This document shows positions 34,570 to 43,495 of a stretch of 64,000 nucleotides of DNA, one piece after another. The DNA is from an uncultured Acetatifactor sp. Lineage in GTDB: Bacteria > Bacillota > Clostridia > Lachnospirales > Lachnospiraceae. Location of the stretch: positions 1-64,000 of the forward strand of contig CAJTOJ010000022.1 of assembly GCA_910577665.1 (NCBI GenBank). Reading direction: 5' to 3'. A program made the position numbers and the translations under genes. Each line of letters opens with the position of its first letter. Within the stretch, counting starts at the first letter, position 1. The notes beneath the pieces are model-generated. The model did no database searches and had not been told where the DNA came from. It saw only the letters and a program-made list of their open reading frames with translations.

Positions 34570-35499
34570 ATGGAACATACCATCTTACAGCTTTTCCCGG
34601 AGGAAAGACGTTCCTTCTGGCAGCAGACGGCACAGAGCCAGCAGTCTGTCCAGGAGATCCGTCTGCGCACCCGACGGCCCATTGTGATTCACGCACAGGG
34701 CCGGGAGCTGTTCCTTGGAAGAGATGGTTCTTTTACAGAGGATGTAGGAAGGGCATATTGTGCGTCTGCTGAAGAGCTGGAGGAAATCCTGCAGCATATC
34801 TGCCAGTATTCTCTCTATGCCTTTGAGGAGGAGATCAGACAGGGATTTATCACGGTGCGGGGCGGACACAGGGTAGGCATAGCGGGACAAGCCGTGCTGG
34901 CAGGAGATGGCACATTGCGGGTTATCCGGAACATTTCCTATATGAATATCCGCATTGCCCATGAGGTAAGGGGGGCTGCCGACCATGTTCTGGACAAAGT
35001 GTACTACAGTGGCAGTTTGAAAAATGTGCTGCTTATCTCCCCGCCGGGTTGTGGGAAAACCACATTGCTCCGGGATCTGATCCGGCAGGTTTCTGACGGT
35101 AATCCCTATGGGAAAGGAATGACGGTGGGTGTGGTGGACGAGCGCTCGGAACTTGCGGGAACCTTCTGCGGTATGGCACAGAATGATCTGGGGATGCGTA
35201 CGGATGTACTGGATGCCTGTCCCAAGGCGCTGGGTATGCTTCTGCTGTTGCGCTCCATGTCCCCCCAGGTGATTGCCATTGATGAGCTGGGAAGCCAGGA
35301 GGAGCTGGTGCATTTAAGGAGTGCCGCTGCCTGCGGCTGCAGGATCCTTGCCACTGTACATGGGGAAAATCTGGAAGATGTGAGACGACGGTTCGGACCG
35401 GGAGAAAACTGGGAGGACCTGTTTGACCTTTTTTTCCTGCTGGGTAAGCGGGATGGCAGATGTGAGGTGAGGGATATCTGCAAGAGAGGAGAGGGGTAG
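34570..35499 (+). CDS. spoIIIAA: Stage III sporulation ATPase SpoIIIAA
   Basis: The 309-residue secretion-type ATPase is related to type II/IV secretion motors. It has Walker A 'SPPGCGKTTLLRDLI' (about 157-171), 'VVDERSELAG' (about 190) and Walker B 'QVIAIDELGS' (about 234). It energises the SpoIIIA-SpoIIQ channel that links mother cell to forespore. It is the first gene of a complete eight-gene operon; AAAGGAG precedes ATG 34570. Expression by sigma-E in the mother cell is expected, though no clear sigma-E promoter was found immediately upstream. Confidence 0.96.
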   Translation: MEHTILQLFPEERRSFWQQTAQSQQSVQEIRLRTRRPIVIHAQGRELFLGRDGSFTEDVGRAYCASAEELEEILQHICQYSLYAFEEEIRQGFITVRGGHRVGIAGQAVLAGDGTLRVIRNISYMNIRIAHEVRGAADHVLDKVYYSGSLKNVLLISPPGCGKTTLLRDLIRQVSDGNPYGKGMTVGVVDERSELAGTFCGMAQNDLGMRTDVLDACPKALGMLLLLRSMSPQVIAIDELGSQEELVHLRSAAACGCRILATVHGENLEDVRRRFGPGENWEDLFDLFFLLGKRDGRCEVRDICKRGEG

Positions 35500-35503
35500 G
35501 GAT

Positions 35504-36022
35504 ATGCTGAGAGGAGTGGGGAGCGGAATGATTCTGGCCGGGTGTCTGGGGCTGGGCCTGTGGTACCGCAGCCAGCTGCTGGGCAGGATACAGGCCCTGC
35601 GGCAGCTGGTGGGGATCCTGGATCTGTTTTGCAGTGAAGTGCGTTATGGAAGGGCTACGCTGCCGGAGTGCTGCAGGCGCCTGGCAGGACAGGTGCCAGT
35701 GGAATTTCAGGAGGGCTTATACCAGATCGGCAAGAGGATGCAGGCAAACGAAGGGGACACATTTGCAAAGGTTTTCCGGGAATATATGGAAGTGCCTCTG
35801 GGAACCATGCCACTGACAGAAGCGGACAGGGAGGCTTTCTTCCGCTGCATGCCCAGAATGGGGTTTGCAGACGGACAGATGCAGCTTAAGGTCATGGAAT
35901 CCAGCAGGGAACTGCTGGCGTCCACCATTGAGAAGCTGGAGGGGGAAAACACCGAAAAATGCCGGATGGCAGTGGGGCTTGGAGCCATGGGCGGACTGTT
36001 CCTGCTGCTGATCCTCTTGTAA
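35504..36022 (+). CDS. spoIIIAB: Stage III sporulation protein SpoIIIAB
   Basis: The 172-residue protein has an N-terminal membrane segment ('GMILAGCLGLGLWYRSQLLG', about 5-24) and a C-terminal one ('GLGAMGGLFLLLILL'). The cytoplasmic helical domain between them is like the type II secretion F-domain. It begins four bases after spoIIIAA and probably links the ATPase to the membrane channel. Confidence 0.95.
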   Translation: MLRGVGSGMILAGCLGLGLWYRSQLLGRIQALRQLVGILDLFCSEVRYGRATLPECCRRLAGQVPVEFQEGLYQIGKRMQANEGDTFAKVFREYMEVPLGTMPLTEADREAFFRCMPRMGFADGQMQLKVMESSRELLASTIEKLEGENTEKCRMAVGLGAMGGLFLLLILL

Positions 36023-36094
36023 AGAGGGAGCAGGGCAGAGGAATATGACACAGGCAGCACCGGACAGGGGAAGAGGCCGGATGAGTGCGGCAGA

Positions 36095-36301
36095 ATGCGA
36101 GGAGATATGGGAATAAGTCTGATATTCAGAATAGCAGCAGTGGGGATTCTGGTAACCATACTCAGTCAGATATTGAAGCATAGCGGCAGGGAGGAGCATG
36201 CCTTCCTGATCAGCCTGGCAGGTTTGATTCTGGTACTTACATGGATCATCCCATACATATATGATTTGTTTGAAACCATACAGACTTTGTTCTCGCTGTG
36301 A
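36095..36301 (+). CDS. spoIIIAC: Stage III sporulation protein SpoIIIAC
   Basis: A 68-residue protein with two membrane helices and the family motif 'SGREEHAFLISLAGLILVL'. ATG 36095 is taken as start; ATG 36107 (product starting MGISLIF) agrees better with family length, but its GGAG is only two bases away, so the choice stays open. Confidence 0.92.
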   Translation: MRGDMGISLIFRIAAVGILVTILSQILKHSGREEHAFLISLAGLILVLTWIIPYIYDLFETIQTLFSL

Positions 36302-36418
36302 AGCCCTGGATGGTGACATAGGGGGATGATGGTGGGAGACGGATCCTGGGAAGCGGGAACTCTGGTGTGAGTTCGCGCAGGCAGAAGGATCCGGGGATGT
36401 GGGAAGGGAGGATATGGG

Positions 36419-36805
36419 ATGCAGGAGATCGTAAAAGTGGCTTTTCTGGGGATGGCCGGTGTGCTCCTGGCTGTGCAGTTCAGGGCACAGAAGCCGGAAT
36501 ATGCCACATACATCGGGCTGGGAGTCAGCATATTGATCTTTGCATATGCCCTGAGGCAGGTGGAGGCTGTCATCGGTCAGCTCGGCAGGATCAGAAGTTA
36601 TCTGGGAAGCGGCCAGGGGTATCTGTCCATCCTGCTGAAGGTCATCGGCATCACTTATATCTGCGAGTTCTCTTCGGGAATCTGTAAGGATGCTGGTTAT
36701 CAGGCCGTGGCAGGGCAGATAGAGGTACTGGGCAAGCTGTCTGTGATGTTTGCAGGCCTGCCCATCCTGTTTGCCGTCATAGAGCAGATACAGGGTTTTA
36801 TGTGA
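36419..36805 (+). CDS. spoIIIAD: Stage III sporulation protein SpoIIIAD
   Basis: A 128-residue integral membrane protein with about four hydrophobic helices, from 'VAFLGMAGVLLAVQF' through 'LLKVIGITYICEFSSGIC' to 'LPILFAVIEQIQGFM', as in other SpoIIIAD proteins. It is part of the membrane ring of the feeding-tube complex. GGAGGATATGGG precedes ATG 36419. Confidence 0.94.
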   Translation: MQEIVKVAFLGMAGVLLAVQFRAQKPEYATYIGLGVSILIFAYALRQVEAVIGQLGRIRSYLGSGQGYLSILLKVIGITYICEFSSGICKDAGYQAVAGQIEVLGKLSVMFAGLPILFAVIEQIQGFM

Positions 36806-36917
36806 GATCCTACAGCAGGCCGAACTGCCAGAAATGGCTATGGGAAATCCTTCTGCTGCTTTGCAGGATTTTCTGGTGGTATGGCAATGAGGAAATTTTG
36901 AGAACAGGGGGGCGGAT

Positions 36918-37970
36918 ATGGATTTGGGACTGGTGTGGCAGGATTTTGGCCTGGACAAGCTGGAAGAAGGGATGCGGACACTGTTTCCCCAGTCAAAGCT
37001 GTCCCTGGAAAAGGTGTTGGGGCAGATCATGGAGGGGGATGTCTTCGGTGCACTGGGAGCCTTGTTCCGGGATGGGATCTCAGATATATGGGGGCAGCTT
37101 GCCGGTATGCGGAACGTGCTGATCTTCCTGCTGATCCTGGGGCTGGTATCTTCCCTGATGACGCATTTTGTGGAGGTATTTGACATGCACCAGGTGGCAG
37201 ACATGGGATTCTACTTTATGTATCTGCTTTTTACGGCAGTGCTGTTACAGAGCTTTTCCCAGGTGGTGTCCACTGCCCAGGGAACCATGGAAAATATAAG
37301 CCTGTTCATCAAACTGATGGTACCGGCCTATCTGCTCTCTGTGGGAATCTCCACAGGGCTTGCCACGGTAAATGCATCCTGCCAGCTGATGATGATTGTG
37401 ATCTATGGGGTGGAGACCCTGCTGGAAAACGGTGTGATACCTGTGATCTATAGTATCTGTATGCTGGCTGTGGTAAACGGTATCTGGGCAGAAGAGAAGC
37501 TGACATTGCTCATTGAACTGCTGGAAAAATGTGTGGGATGGGTATTGAAAGGGGCAGTCGGGGTGATCACAGGCTTAAGTGTCTTCCAGGCACTGATCAC
37601 GCCGGTGGTGGACACTGTAAAAACTTCAGCCCTGCAGAGCTTCCTGTCAGCCATTCCGGGGGTGGGCAATGCGGCGGACGGGGTGGTGGAGCTGGTAATC
37701 GGATCTGCAGCGGTGATCAGGAACAGCATCGGCGTAGTGCTGCTGGTGCTATTTCTGCTGATGTGTGCGGCACCTCTTGTGAAGATCGCCTTGATCGCAG
37801 GAGTACTCAAATGTGCTGCGGCATTTATGGGAATCGTCAGTGACAGCCGGATCACCTCCTGTGCCAACCGGGCGGGGAATGCGGCCCTTCTGGTGCTTCG
37901 GACCACGGGCACAGCCATGCTGCTGTTTCTGATCTCCATAGCTGTGATTACAGTATCGGGGAGACATTGA
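36918..37970 (+). CDS. spoIIIAE: Stage III sporulation protein SpoIIIAE
   Basis: A 350-residue polytopic membrane protein, the largest membrane subunit of the channel. The N-terminal extracytoplasmic-type region is followed by about seven hydrophobic segments. The conserved central sequence 'GVITGLSVFQALITPVVDT' and 'SAIPGVGNAADGVVELVIGSA' identify it. GGGGGGCGG precedes ATG 36918. A spacer of about 110 bases separates it from spoIIIAD. Confidence 0.95.
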   Translation: MDLGLVWQDFGLDKLEEGMRTLFPQSKLSLEKVLGQIMEGDVFGALGALFRDGISDIWGQLAGMRNVLIFLLILGLVSSLMTHFVEVFDMHQVADMGFYFMYLLFTAVLLQSFSQVVSTAQGTMENISLFIKLMVPAYLLSVGISTGLATVNASCQLMMIVIYGVETLLENGVIPVIYSICMLAVVNGIWAEEKLTLLIELLEKCVGWVLKGAVGVITGLSVFQALITPVVDTVKTSALQSFLSAIPGVGNAADGVVELVIGSAAVIRNSIGVVLLVLFLLMCAAPLVKIALIAGVLKCAAAFMGIVSDSRITSCANRAGNAALLVLRTTGTAMLLFLISIAVITVSGRH

Positions 37971-38023
37971 CAGGGAGATTCTGGTATGGCCGGACAAATC
38001 TGTCTGGCAAGGGAAGGAGGCAT

Positions 38024-38503
38024 ATGTTTTTTCAGGCGATCTGCCGGACAGGGATCTTTATGATCTGTGCCCAGGCTATTGTACATTTCAGACCCCAGGA
38101 GTCCTATGAGAAATATCTGAAATTACTGGTCAGTGCCATGGTACTGATCCAGCTATTCCTGCCCATAGCAAACCTGTTTGCAGGAGGCAGCTTACAGGAG
38201 GCGGCTGCTGAGCTGACCCGGTTCCAGGAGAGCCTGGAGCAGGCCATGGAAGAAGCCCAGGAAGCGGCCGTAGATACGACAGGACAATTGGAACAGATGA
38301 CCCTGGAGGAAGTCCGCAAGCGGATGGAGGAACAGGAGACCACAAAGGGAGAGTCCGGTGGCCAGAAGGAAAAGGCTGTGGAACCATCACAGGGTGTGAT
38401 GGAGGAGGGGGCACCTGTGACACAGAAGGAAACATCTTCCGGCAACCGTGCGGTCACTGTGGAGATAGAGCCTGTGGAGCCGGTACAGATAGAAGTAAAA
38501 TGA
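38024..38503 (+). CDS. spoIIIAF: Stage III sporulation protein SpoIIIAF
   Basis: A 159-residue protein with two N-terminal membrane helices ('ICRTGIFMICAQAIVHF', 'LLVSAMVLIQLFLPIANLF'), the typical 'PQESYEKYLK' between them, and a Glu/Gln-rich soluble tail. An upstream in-frame TTG (37967) exists, but ATG 38024 after AAGGAGG starts at the conserved N-terminus. The tail is more charged and repetitive than in Bacillus. Confidence 0.92.
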   Translation: MFFQAICRTGIFMICAQAIVHFRPQESYEKYLKLLVSAMVLIQLFLPIANLFAGGSLQEAAAELTRFQESLEQAMEEAQEAAVDTTGQLEQMTLEEVRKRMEEQETTKGESGGQKEKAVEPSQGVMEEGAPVTQKETSSGNRAVTVEIEPVEPVQIEVK

Positions 38504-38516
38504 CAGGAGGCGGTGT

Positions 38517-39194
38517 ATGGGCAAAGGGTGGAAACAATGGAAGGACTGGATCCATAAGAAGGGGCTGGAGAAATACTTCCGCAGGGATAATCTGCTGATC
38601 CTGGTGCTTGGCGGAATCCTTCTGGTGATTATAGCCCTCCCTGCCAAAGAGAGCAAGGGAAACGGCACGGAGAAGGACAACACCGGGCAGTCCGGTACCA
38701 TACAGCAGGGGGAAGCTGGTACTGGGGAAACGGCATGGGGAAGCGGGACGGCTATGGGGATGCTGCAGGGTGGCAGCACAGAGGAAACATATGCGGCTTA
38801 TCTGGAAGCACATCTCACGGAAGTCCTGGAAAATATGGAAGGGATGGGAAAGGTCAAAGTGATGGTCACCCTAAGATCTTCCCAGGAGCTGGTGGTGGAA
38901 AAGGAAGAGGCCACAAGCCGCAGCAGCACAGACGAAAAGGATGCCCAGGGGGGGAGCCGGGTCAGCGGACAGTGGGAGAATGGGGAGAGCGTGGTATACC
39001 GCACGGATGGGAGTTTAAGTGAACCTTATGTGGTCAAGACCCTGAAGCCAGAGGTGGAAGGGGTACTGGTGGTGGCGGAGGGAGCAGGTACAGGCAACAT
39101 AAACCGTACTGTCACGGAGATCGTGCAGGCCTTGTTTGGCGTGGATGCCCATAAGGTGAAGGTGGTGCGGATGGAGAGCGAAAAAGCGGATTGA
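38517..39194 (+). CDS. spoIIIAG: Stage III sporulation protein SpoIIIAG
   Basis: A 225-residue, single-span protein ('LLILVLGGILLVIIALPA', about 26-43). A Gly/Thr-rich linker and a C-terminal ring-building domain follow ('LENMEGMGKVKVMVTL', then 'VLVVAEGAG..NINRTVTEIVQALFGVDAHKVKV'). SpoIIIAG forms the large gear-like ring between the two spore membranes. It starts 14 bases after spoIIIAF. Confidence 0.95.
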   Translation: MGKGWKQWKDWIHKKGLEKYFRRDNLLILVLGGILLVIIALPAKESKGNGTEKDNTGQSGTIQQGEAGTGETAWGSGTAMGMLQGGSTEETYAAYLEAHLTEVLENMEGMGKVKVMVTLRSSQELVVEKEEATSRSSTDEKDAQGGSRVSGQWENGESVVYRTDGSLSEPYVVKTLKPEVEGVLVVAEGAGTGNINRTVTEIVQALFGVDAHKVKVVRMESEKAD

Positions 39195-39243
39195 AGGGCT
39201 GGAAAGAGGGATTTTTCCTGTGAAAATAGAATGCAGACAGGTA

Positions 39244-39272
39244 GCATATATCCCCTGGAAGGCTCATACAAT
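39244..39272 (+). promoter_or_regulatory. Sigma-E-like promoter before spoIIIAH
   Basis: GCATATA (39244-39250), a 14-base spacer and CATACAAT (39265-39272) match the sigma-E consensus (-35 KMATATT, -10 CATACAnT) closely. They lie 33 bases upstream of the spoIIIAH GTG start, in a 110-base gap. An internal promoter is also known in the B. subtilis spoIIIA locus. Confidence 0.55.
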
Positions 39273-39304
39273 GAACTAGTAAAAACGCAAAGAGGGGATA
39301 AAAA

Positions 39305-40078
39305 GTGAAAAATCTAATCAAAAAAAACCAGCTTATGATAACCGCCCTTGCAATCATGATTGCAATCGCAGGCTACCTGCAGTTTGCAGGAAACGGCCTG
39401 GAGGAAGAATACCAGAAAGAGAATAACGGCAATGTGGAAGCAGTGGATGCCAGCGCTACAGGGGCGGATACGGTTGCCGGTGACTATACGCTGGATGGAA
39501 TCCTGGATCTATCGGAGGAGGATCTGATGAACTCCGGGGTAACGGAGATTGACAGCCTGGATTCGGACATGGAAGATACTCTTGTGGATGACTACCTGGG
39601 ACAGGATATGCAGGTCTCCGATGCGGAAGGCCAGTCCCAGAATACAGATCCTGGTGTCCAGGTGGCAGAGGCCACACCTGACCAGGGTGAGATTCCCGGT
39701 GAGGCAGTGTTTACCTCTGCAGGCGGCACGGCAGTGCTCTCTGAGGCAAAGCTGATCAAAGAGCAGACCAGGGCCAAGAACAAAGAGACATTGCTGGAGA
39801 TCATCAACAGTGCAGGGCTGACAGATGAACAGAAGCAGGAGGCCGTGGACACCATGGTGGAGATGACTGCTATTGCAGAGAAAGAGGCAGCGGCAGAGAT
39901 CCTTCTGGAGGCAAAGGGATACAAGGATGTGGTGGTAAGTATCAATGACGGGGCTGTGGATGTGGTGGTGAATGCCACAGTACTGGATGATATGATGCGG
40001 GCACAGATCGAGGATATTGTAAAACGCAAGACAGATATCCCTGCGGAGCATATCATTATCAGCACAGTGGTGCAGTAA
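39305..40078 (+). CDS. spoIIIAH: Stage III sporulation protein SpoIIIAH
   Basis: The 257-residue protein has one N-terminal membrane helix ('MITALAIMIAIAGYLQF', about 11-27), an acidic variable region, and the YscJ/FliF-like ring domain ('LLEIINSAGLTDEQKQEAVD', 'AAEILLEAKGYKDVVVSIND'). It meets forespore SpoIIQ across the intermembrane space. The start is GTG 39305 after GAGGGGAT. It is the last gene of the operon. Confidence 0.95.
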   Translation: MKNLIKKNQLMITALAIMIAIAGYLQFAGNGLEEEYQKENNGNVEAVDASATGADTVAGDYTLDGILDLSEEDLMNSGVTEIDSLDSDMEDTLVDDYLGQDMQVSDAEGQSQNTDPGVQVAEATPDQGEIPGEAVFTSAGGTAVLSEAKLIKEQTRAKNKETLLEIINSAGLTDEQKQEAVDTMVEMTAIAEKEAAAEILLEAKGYKDVVVSINDGAVDVVVNATVLDDMMRAQIEDIVKRKTDIPAEHIIISTVVQ

Positions 40079-40135
40079 CAAGGCAATCCAGGGGTTACAT
40101 AGGCAGGACTGTATGCCAATCTGGCCATAACTAAA

Positions 40136-40393
40136 CTCCCATGCATCCCCATGCTCCACCGGCATCCGTCCTGTTAAACTGGCTGTGCGATTTCTGACCA
40201 GAGGGAGCACCAGGTGCGAGGGCACCAGGGCGTGGACCGCACAGCCAGCCCGTTTTGCGTTGCTGTTCACAGATGCCACCGCGAGGTGTTTTCACGCGTC
40301 TTTTGCGTGACAAACCTGAGACTGTCGTGCGCCAAAACGCCTGCATTTGGCGTTTTGTGTGCATATGTTGCTGTGAACGGAGTGAACAGTAAC
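40136..40393. repeat. Structured, repeat-rich intergenic element
   Basis: The 40079-40584 spacer holds no gene but is dense in inverted repeats: 40181-40189 with 40238-40246 (nine perfect pairs), 40333-40341 with 40349-40357 (nine perfect pairs), and the 27-bp GTTGCTGT/ACAGTAAC hairpin at 40367-40393 shared with 31201-31227. Its left end (40136-40160) repeats 34370-34394. GACTGTCGTG at 40320-40329 recurs inverted near 34470 and in part near 43468. I read it as a mosaic of dispersed non-autonomous repeats; terminator function for spoIIIAH is possible. Confidence 0.5.
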
Positions 40394-40432
40394 AGTATGG
40401 CTGAATTGGTTGTAAATTGCGGTAGGTTCCAG

Positions 40433-40461
40433 TACAAATCATACGGAAAACATGGTATAAT
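40433..40461 (+). promoter_or_regulatory. Promoter of deoB
   Basis: TACAAA (40433-40438), a 17-base spacer and perfect TATAAT (40456-40461) lie 124 bases upstream of ATG 40585, leaving a moderately long leader. Confidence 0.5.
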
Positions 40462-40584
40462 GTTGAGAGTCGGGAAGGGATGGTTTCAACTGCGGAACCC
40501 AAAGGTGCCATGACACATGGGAATCTGCGCAATAGCCTGGAGAACAAGACGAAAAGTGAGTTACCAAGGCAGAGAGGATACCAT

Positions 40585-41829
40585 ATGAAGAGAGTATTTT
40601 TGATTGTACTGGACAGTTTCGGGATCGGGGAGATGGCAGATGCGCCTGCCTACGGGGATATCCATGTGAATACCCTGCGGAGCGTATCTGCAAGTCCCTG
40701 TTTTCATGTGCCCCATCTGGATGACATGGGGCTGTTCCAGATAGAAGGGGTACAAGGGGCGGCAGATGGCAAGGGACATACTGCCCTGATCGCCCGTATG
40801 ACAGAGGCTTCCAGAGGGAAGGATACCACCATCGGGCATTGGGAGATTGCAGGGCTGATCTCCCAAAAGCCACTGCCCACATATCCGGAAGGATTTCCAG
40901 AGGAGGTGCTTGTGCCTTTCCGGCAGCGGACAGGCCGCGGGATTCTTTGCAACAGGCCTTACTCCGGCACCCAGGTGATCCGGGATTACGGTGAGAAGCA
41001 TATGCGTACAGGGGATCTGATCGTCTATACCTCCGCGGACAGTGTGTTCCAGATTGCGGCCCACGAGGCGGTGGTTCCGGTAGAAACCCTGTATCAGTAT
41101 TGCAGGATAGCCAGGGAGATCCTGACCGGGGAGCATGGTGTGGGACGGGTTATTGCCAGGCCTTTTGTGGGAGAGCCTGGTGACTTTACCAGAACCTCCG
41201 GAAGACATGATTTCTCCATGAAGCCCCCTGGAGTGACCATGCTGGACCAGCTTAGGGAAGCAGGGAAGGACGTGATTGCCGTGGGGAAGATCCAGGATAT
41301 CTTCGCCGGACAGGGGATCACCCAGGCTGTCTATACCAGCGGGAACGAAGAAGGAATCCAAAGGACACTGGAATATCTGGAGAAGGATTTCGAAGGATTG
41401 TGCTTTGTGAATCTGGTAGACTATGACATGCTCTATGGGCACCGAAGGGATGTGGATGGCTACGCCAGGGCGTTGGCTTATTTTGATGCTATGCTGCCGC
41501 AGATCTTCCAGAGGATGGGGCCGGAGGATATTCTGATGCTCACAGCCGACCATGGATGTGATCCGGCTTACCAGGCTACCACAGACCACACCAGGGAATA
41601 TACGCCTTTTCTGATGTACGGAAAGGGCGTGGTGCCGAAAAATTGTGGTACGAGAAAAACCTTTGCAGATATAGGGGCAACTGTGTTACAATACTTTGGT
41701 ATCACGCCTGTCTTTGACGGGCAGGGGATGCTTGCGGGAGCTGCACAGGAACAGGCCGGCTCCCGGAACGGGTTCCCGGTGCCATATGCCTTGGAAGCTG
41801 CATGGCCAGGGGTACACAGTCCGAAGTAG
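40585..41829 (+). CDS. deoB: Phosphopentomutase
   Basis: The 414-residue enzyme interconverts (deoxy)ribose-1- and -5-phosphates in nucleoside salvage. It is of the alkaline-phosphatase superfamily with two-metal ligands in 'LIVLDSFGIGEMADA' (about 6-20), 'GRHDFSMKPP' and 'TADHGCDP' near the C-terminus; the phospho-threonine site is in 'KDTTIGHWE' (about 79-87). The frame is open upstream to 40480, but ATG 40585 follows AGAGAGG and starts at the family N-terminus. It lies 12 bases ahead of prfC. Confidence 0.96.
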   Translation: MKRVFLIVLDSFGIGEMADAPAYGDIHVNTLRSVSASPCFHVPHLDDMGLFQIEGVQGAADGKGHTALIARMTEASRGKDTTIGHWEIAGLISQKPLPTYPEGFPEEVLVPFRQRTGRGILCNRPYSGTQVIRDYGEKHMRTGDLIVYTSADSVFQIAAHEAVVPVETLYQYCRIAREILTGEHGVGRVIARPFVGEPGDFTRTSGRHDFSMKPPGVTMLDQLREAGKDVIAVGKIQDIFAGQGITQAVYTSGNEEGIQRTLEYLEKDFEGLCFVNLVDYDMLYGHRRDVDGYARALAYFDAMLPQIFQRMGPEDILMLTADHGCDPAYQATTDHTREYTPFLMYGKGVVPKNCGTRKTFADIGATVLQYFGITPVFDGQGMLAGAAQEQAGSRNGFPVPYALEAAWPGVHSPK

Positions 41830-41841
41830 GGAGGAAAAATC

Positions 41842-43437
41842 ATGGGTAACATTACGGAAGAAATAAAGCGCCGCCGCACTTTTGCAATTATCTCGCACCC
41901 GGACGCGGGAAAGACCACTCTGACGGAGAAATTCCTGCTCTACGGGGGGGCTATCAACCTGGCGGGAAGTGTCAAGGGAAAGGCCACGGCCAGACATGCC
42001 GTGTCCGACTGGATGGAGATTGAGAAGGAGAGAGGTATCTCTGTGACCTCCTCTGTGCTACAGTTTGAATATGGCGGGTATTGTATCAATATCCTGGACA
42101 CGCCGGGACACCAGGACTTCTCGGAGGACACCTACCGGACCTTGATGGCAGCGGATTCTGCAGTGATGGTCATTGATGCATCCAAGGGTGTGGAGGCCCA
42201 GACCAGGAAACTGTTCAAAGTCTGTGTCATGCGCAAGATCCCTATTTTTACGTTTATCAACAAGCTGGATCGGGATGCCAACGACACCTTCGACCTGCTG
42301 GATGACATTGAAAAAGAGCTTGGGATTGCCACCTGTCCCTTGAACTGGCCCATTGGTTCGGGCAAGGAGTTCAAGGGTGTTTATGACCGGGAGAAGAAAT
42401 GTGTGATCTCTTATGCAGATACAGAGAAAGGTACCAGGGAGGGAACCGTCACGGAGATTCCCATAGAAGATGAGGCAGGCCTGCGGGCTTTGACCGGGGA
42501 TGCCGCAGCGGACAAGCTTCTGGAGGAAGTGGAACTGCTGGACGGGGCCAGCGCGGAACTGGATCTGGAGCTGGTGCAGGCCGGAGAACTGTCCCCAGTG
42601 TGTTTTGGTTCTGCCCTGACCAATTTCGGGGTGGAGATTTTCCTGCAGCATTTCCTGCATATGGCTACCACACCCCTTCCCAGAAAGGCGGATATAGGGC
42701 TGGTGGATCCTGTGGAGAATGCGTTCAGTGCTTTTGTGTTCAAGATCCAGGCCAATATGAACAAAGCCCACCGGGACAGAATCGCTTTTATGCGTATCTG
42801 CTCCGGGAAGTTTGATGCCCAGATGGAAGTGCGACATGTGCAGGGAGGGAAGGTTATGCGGCTTTCCCAGCCCCAGCAGATCATGGCAGATGAGAGGAAG
42901 ATCTTAAGCGAGGCCTATGCGGGAGATATCATCGGGGTATTCGATCCGGGGATTTTCTCCATCGGGGATACAGTGTGCATGCCAAAGGAGAAGCTGCAAT
43001 ATGAAGGGATCCCTACCTTTGCGCCAGAGCATTTTGCCAGGGTACGCCAGTCAGACACCATGAAGCGGAAGCAGTTTGTGAAGGGAATCGAGCAGATCGC
43101 CCAGGAGGGTGCCATCCAGATCTTCCAGGAATTCAACACAGGTCTGGAAGAAATCATCGTGGGTGTGGTGGGTGTCCTACAGTTCGATGTGCTCAAATAC
43201 AGACTGGAAAACGAGTACAATGTGGAGATCCGTCTGGAAAACCTGCCTTACGAGCATATCCGCTGGATTGAGAATAAGGAAGAGGTGGATATCGGAAAGA
43301 TCGTAGGCACCTCAGACATGAAGAAAGTGAAGGATATGAAGGGCAACCCCCTGTTATTGTTCGTGAATCCCTGGAGTGTGGGCATGACCCTGGACCGCAA
43401 CAAGGGACTGGTACTTACGGAATTTGGCAGAGGGTAA
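41842..43437 (+). CDS. prfC: Peptide chain release factor 3 (RF3)
   Basis: The 531-residue GTPase recycles RF1/RF2 after termination. It has G1 'HPDAGKTTLTEKFLLYGGAI' (about 16-35), G3 'DTPGHQDFSEDTYRTL' (about 86), G4 'NKLDRDAND' (about 140) and C-terminal EF-G-like domains. The length is as expected. GGGAGG precedes ATG 41842. It is probably co-transcribed with deoB. Confidence 0.96.
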   Translation: MGNITEEIKRRRTFAIISHPDAGKTTLTEKFLLYGGAINLAGSVKGKATARHAVSDWMEIEKERGISVTSSVLQFEYGGYCINILDTPGHQDFSEDTYRTLMAADSAVMVIDASKGVEAQTRKLFKVCVMRKIPIFTFINKLDRDANDTFDLLDDIEKELGIATCPLNWPIGSGKEFKGVYDREKKCVISYADTEKGTREGTVTEIPIEDEAGLRALTGDAAADKLLEEVELLDGASAELDLELVQAGELSPVCFGSALTNFGVEIFLQHFLHMATTPLPRKADIGLVDPVENAFSAFVFKIQANMNKAHRDRIAFMRICSGKFDAQMEVRHVQGGKVMRLSQPQQIMADERKILSEAYAGDIIGVFDPGIFSIGDTVCMPKEKLQYEGIPTFAPEHFARVRQSDTMKRKQFVKGIEQIAQEGAIQIFQEFNTGLEEIIVGVVGVLQFDVLKYRLENEYNVEIRLENLPYEHIRWIENKEEVDIGKIVGTSDMKKVKDMKGNPLLLFVNPWSVGMTLDRNKGLVLTEFGRG

Positions 43438-43495
43438 GGGGCAGCCTAAGGGAATGCCCCTTATCACGGGACTGTCGTATAGTAGGAGTCGATAG

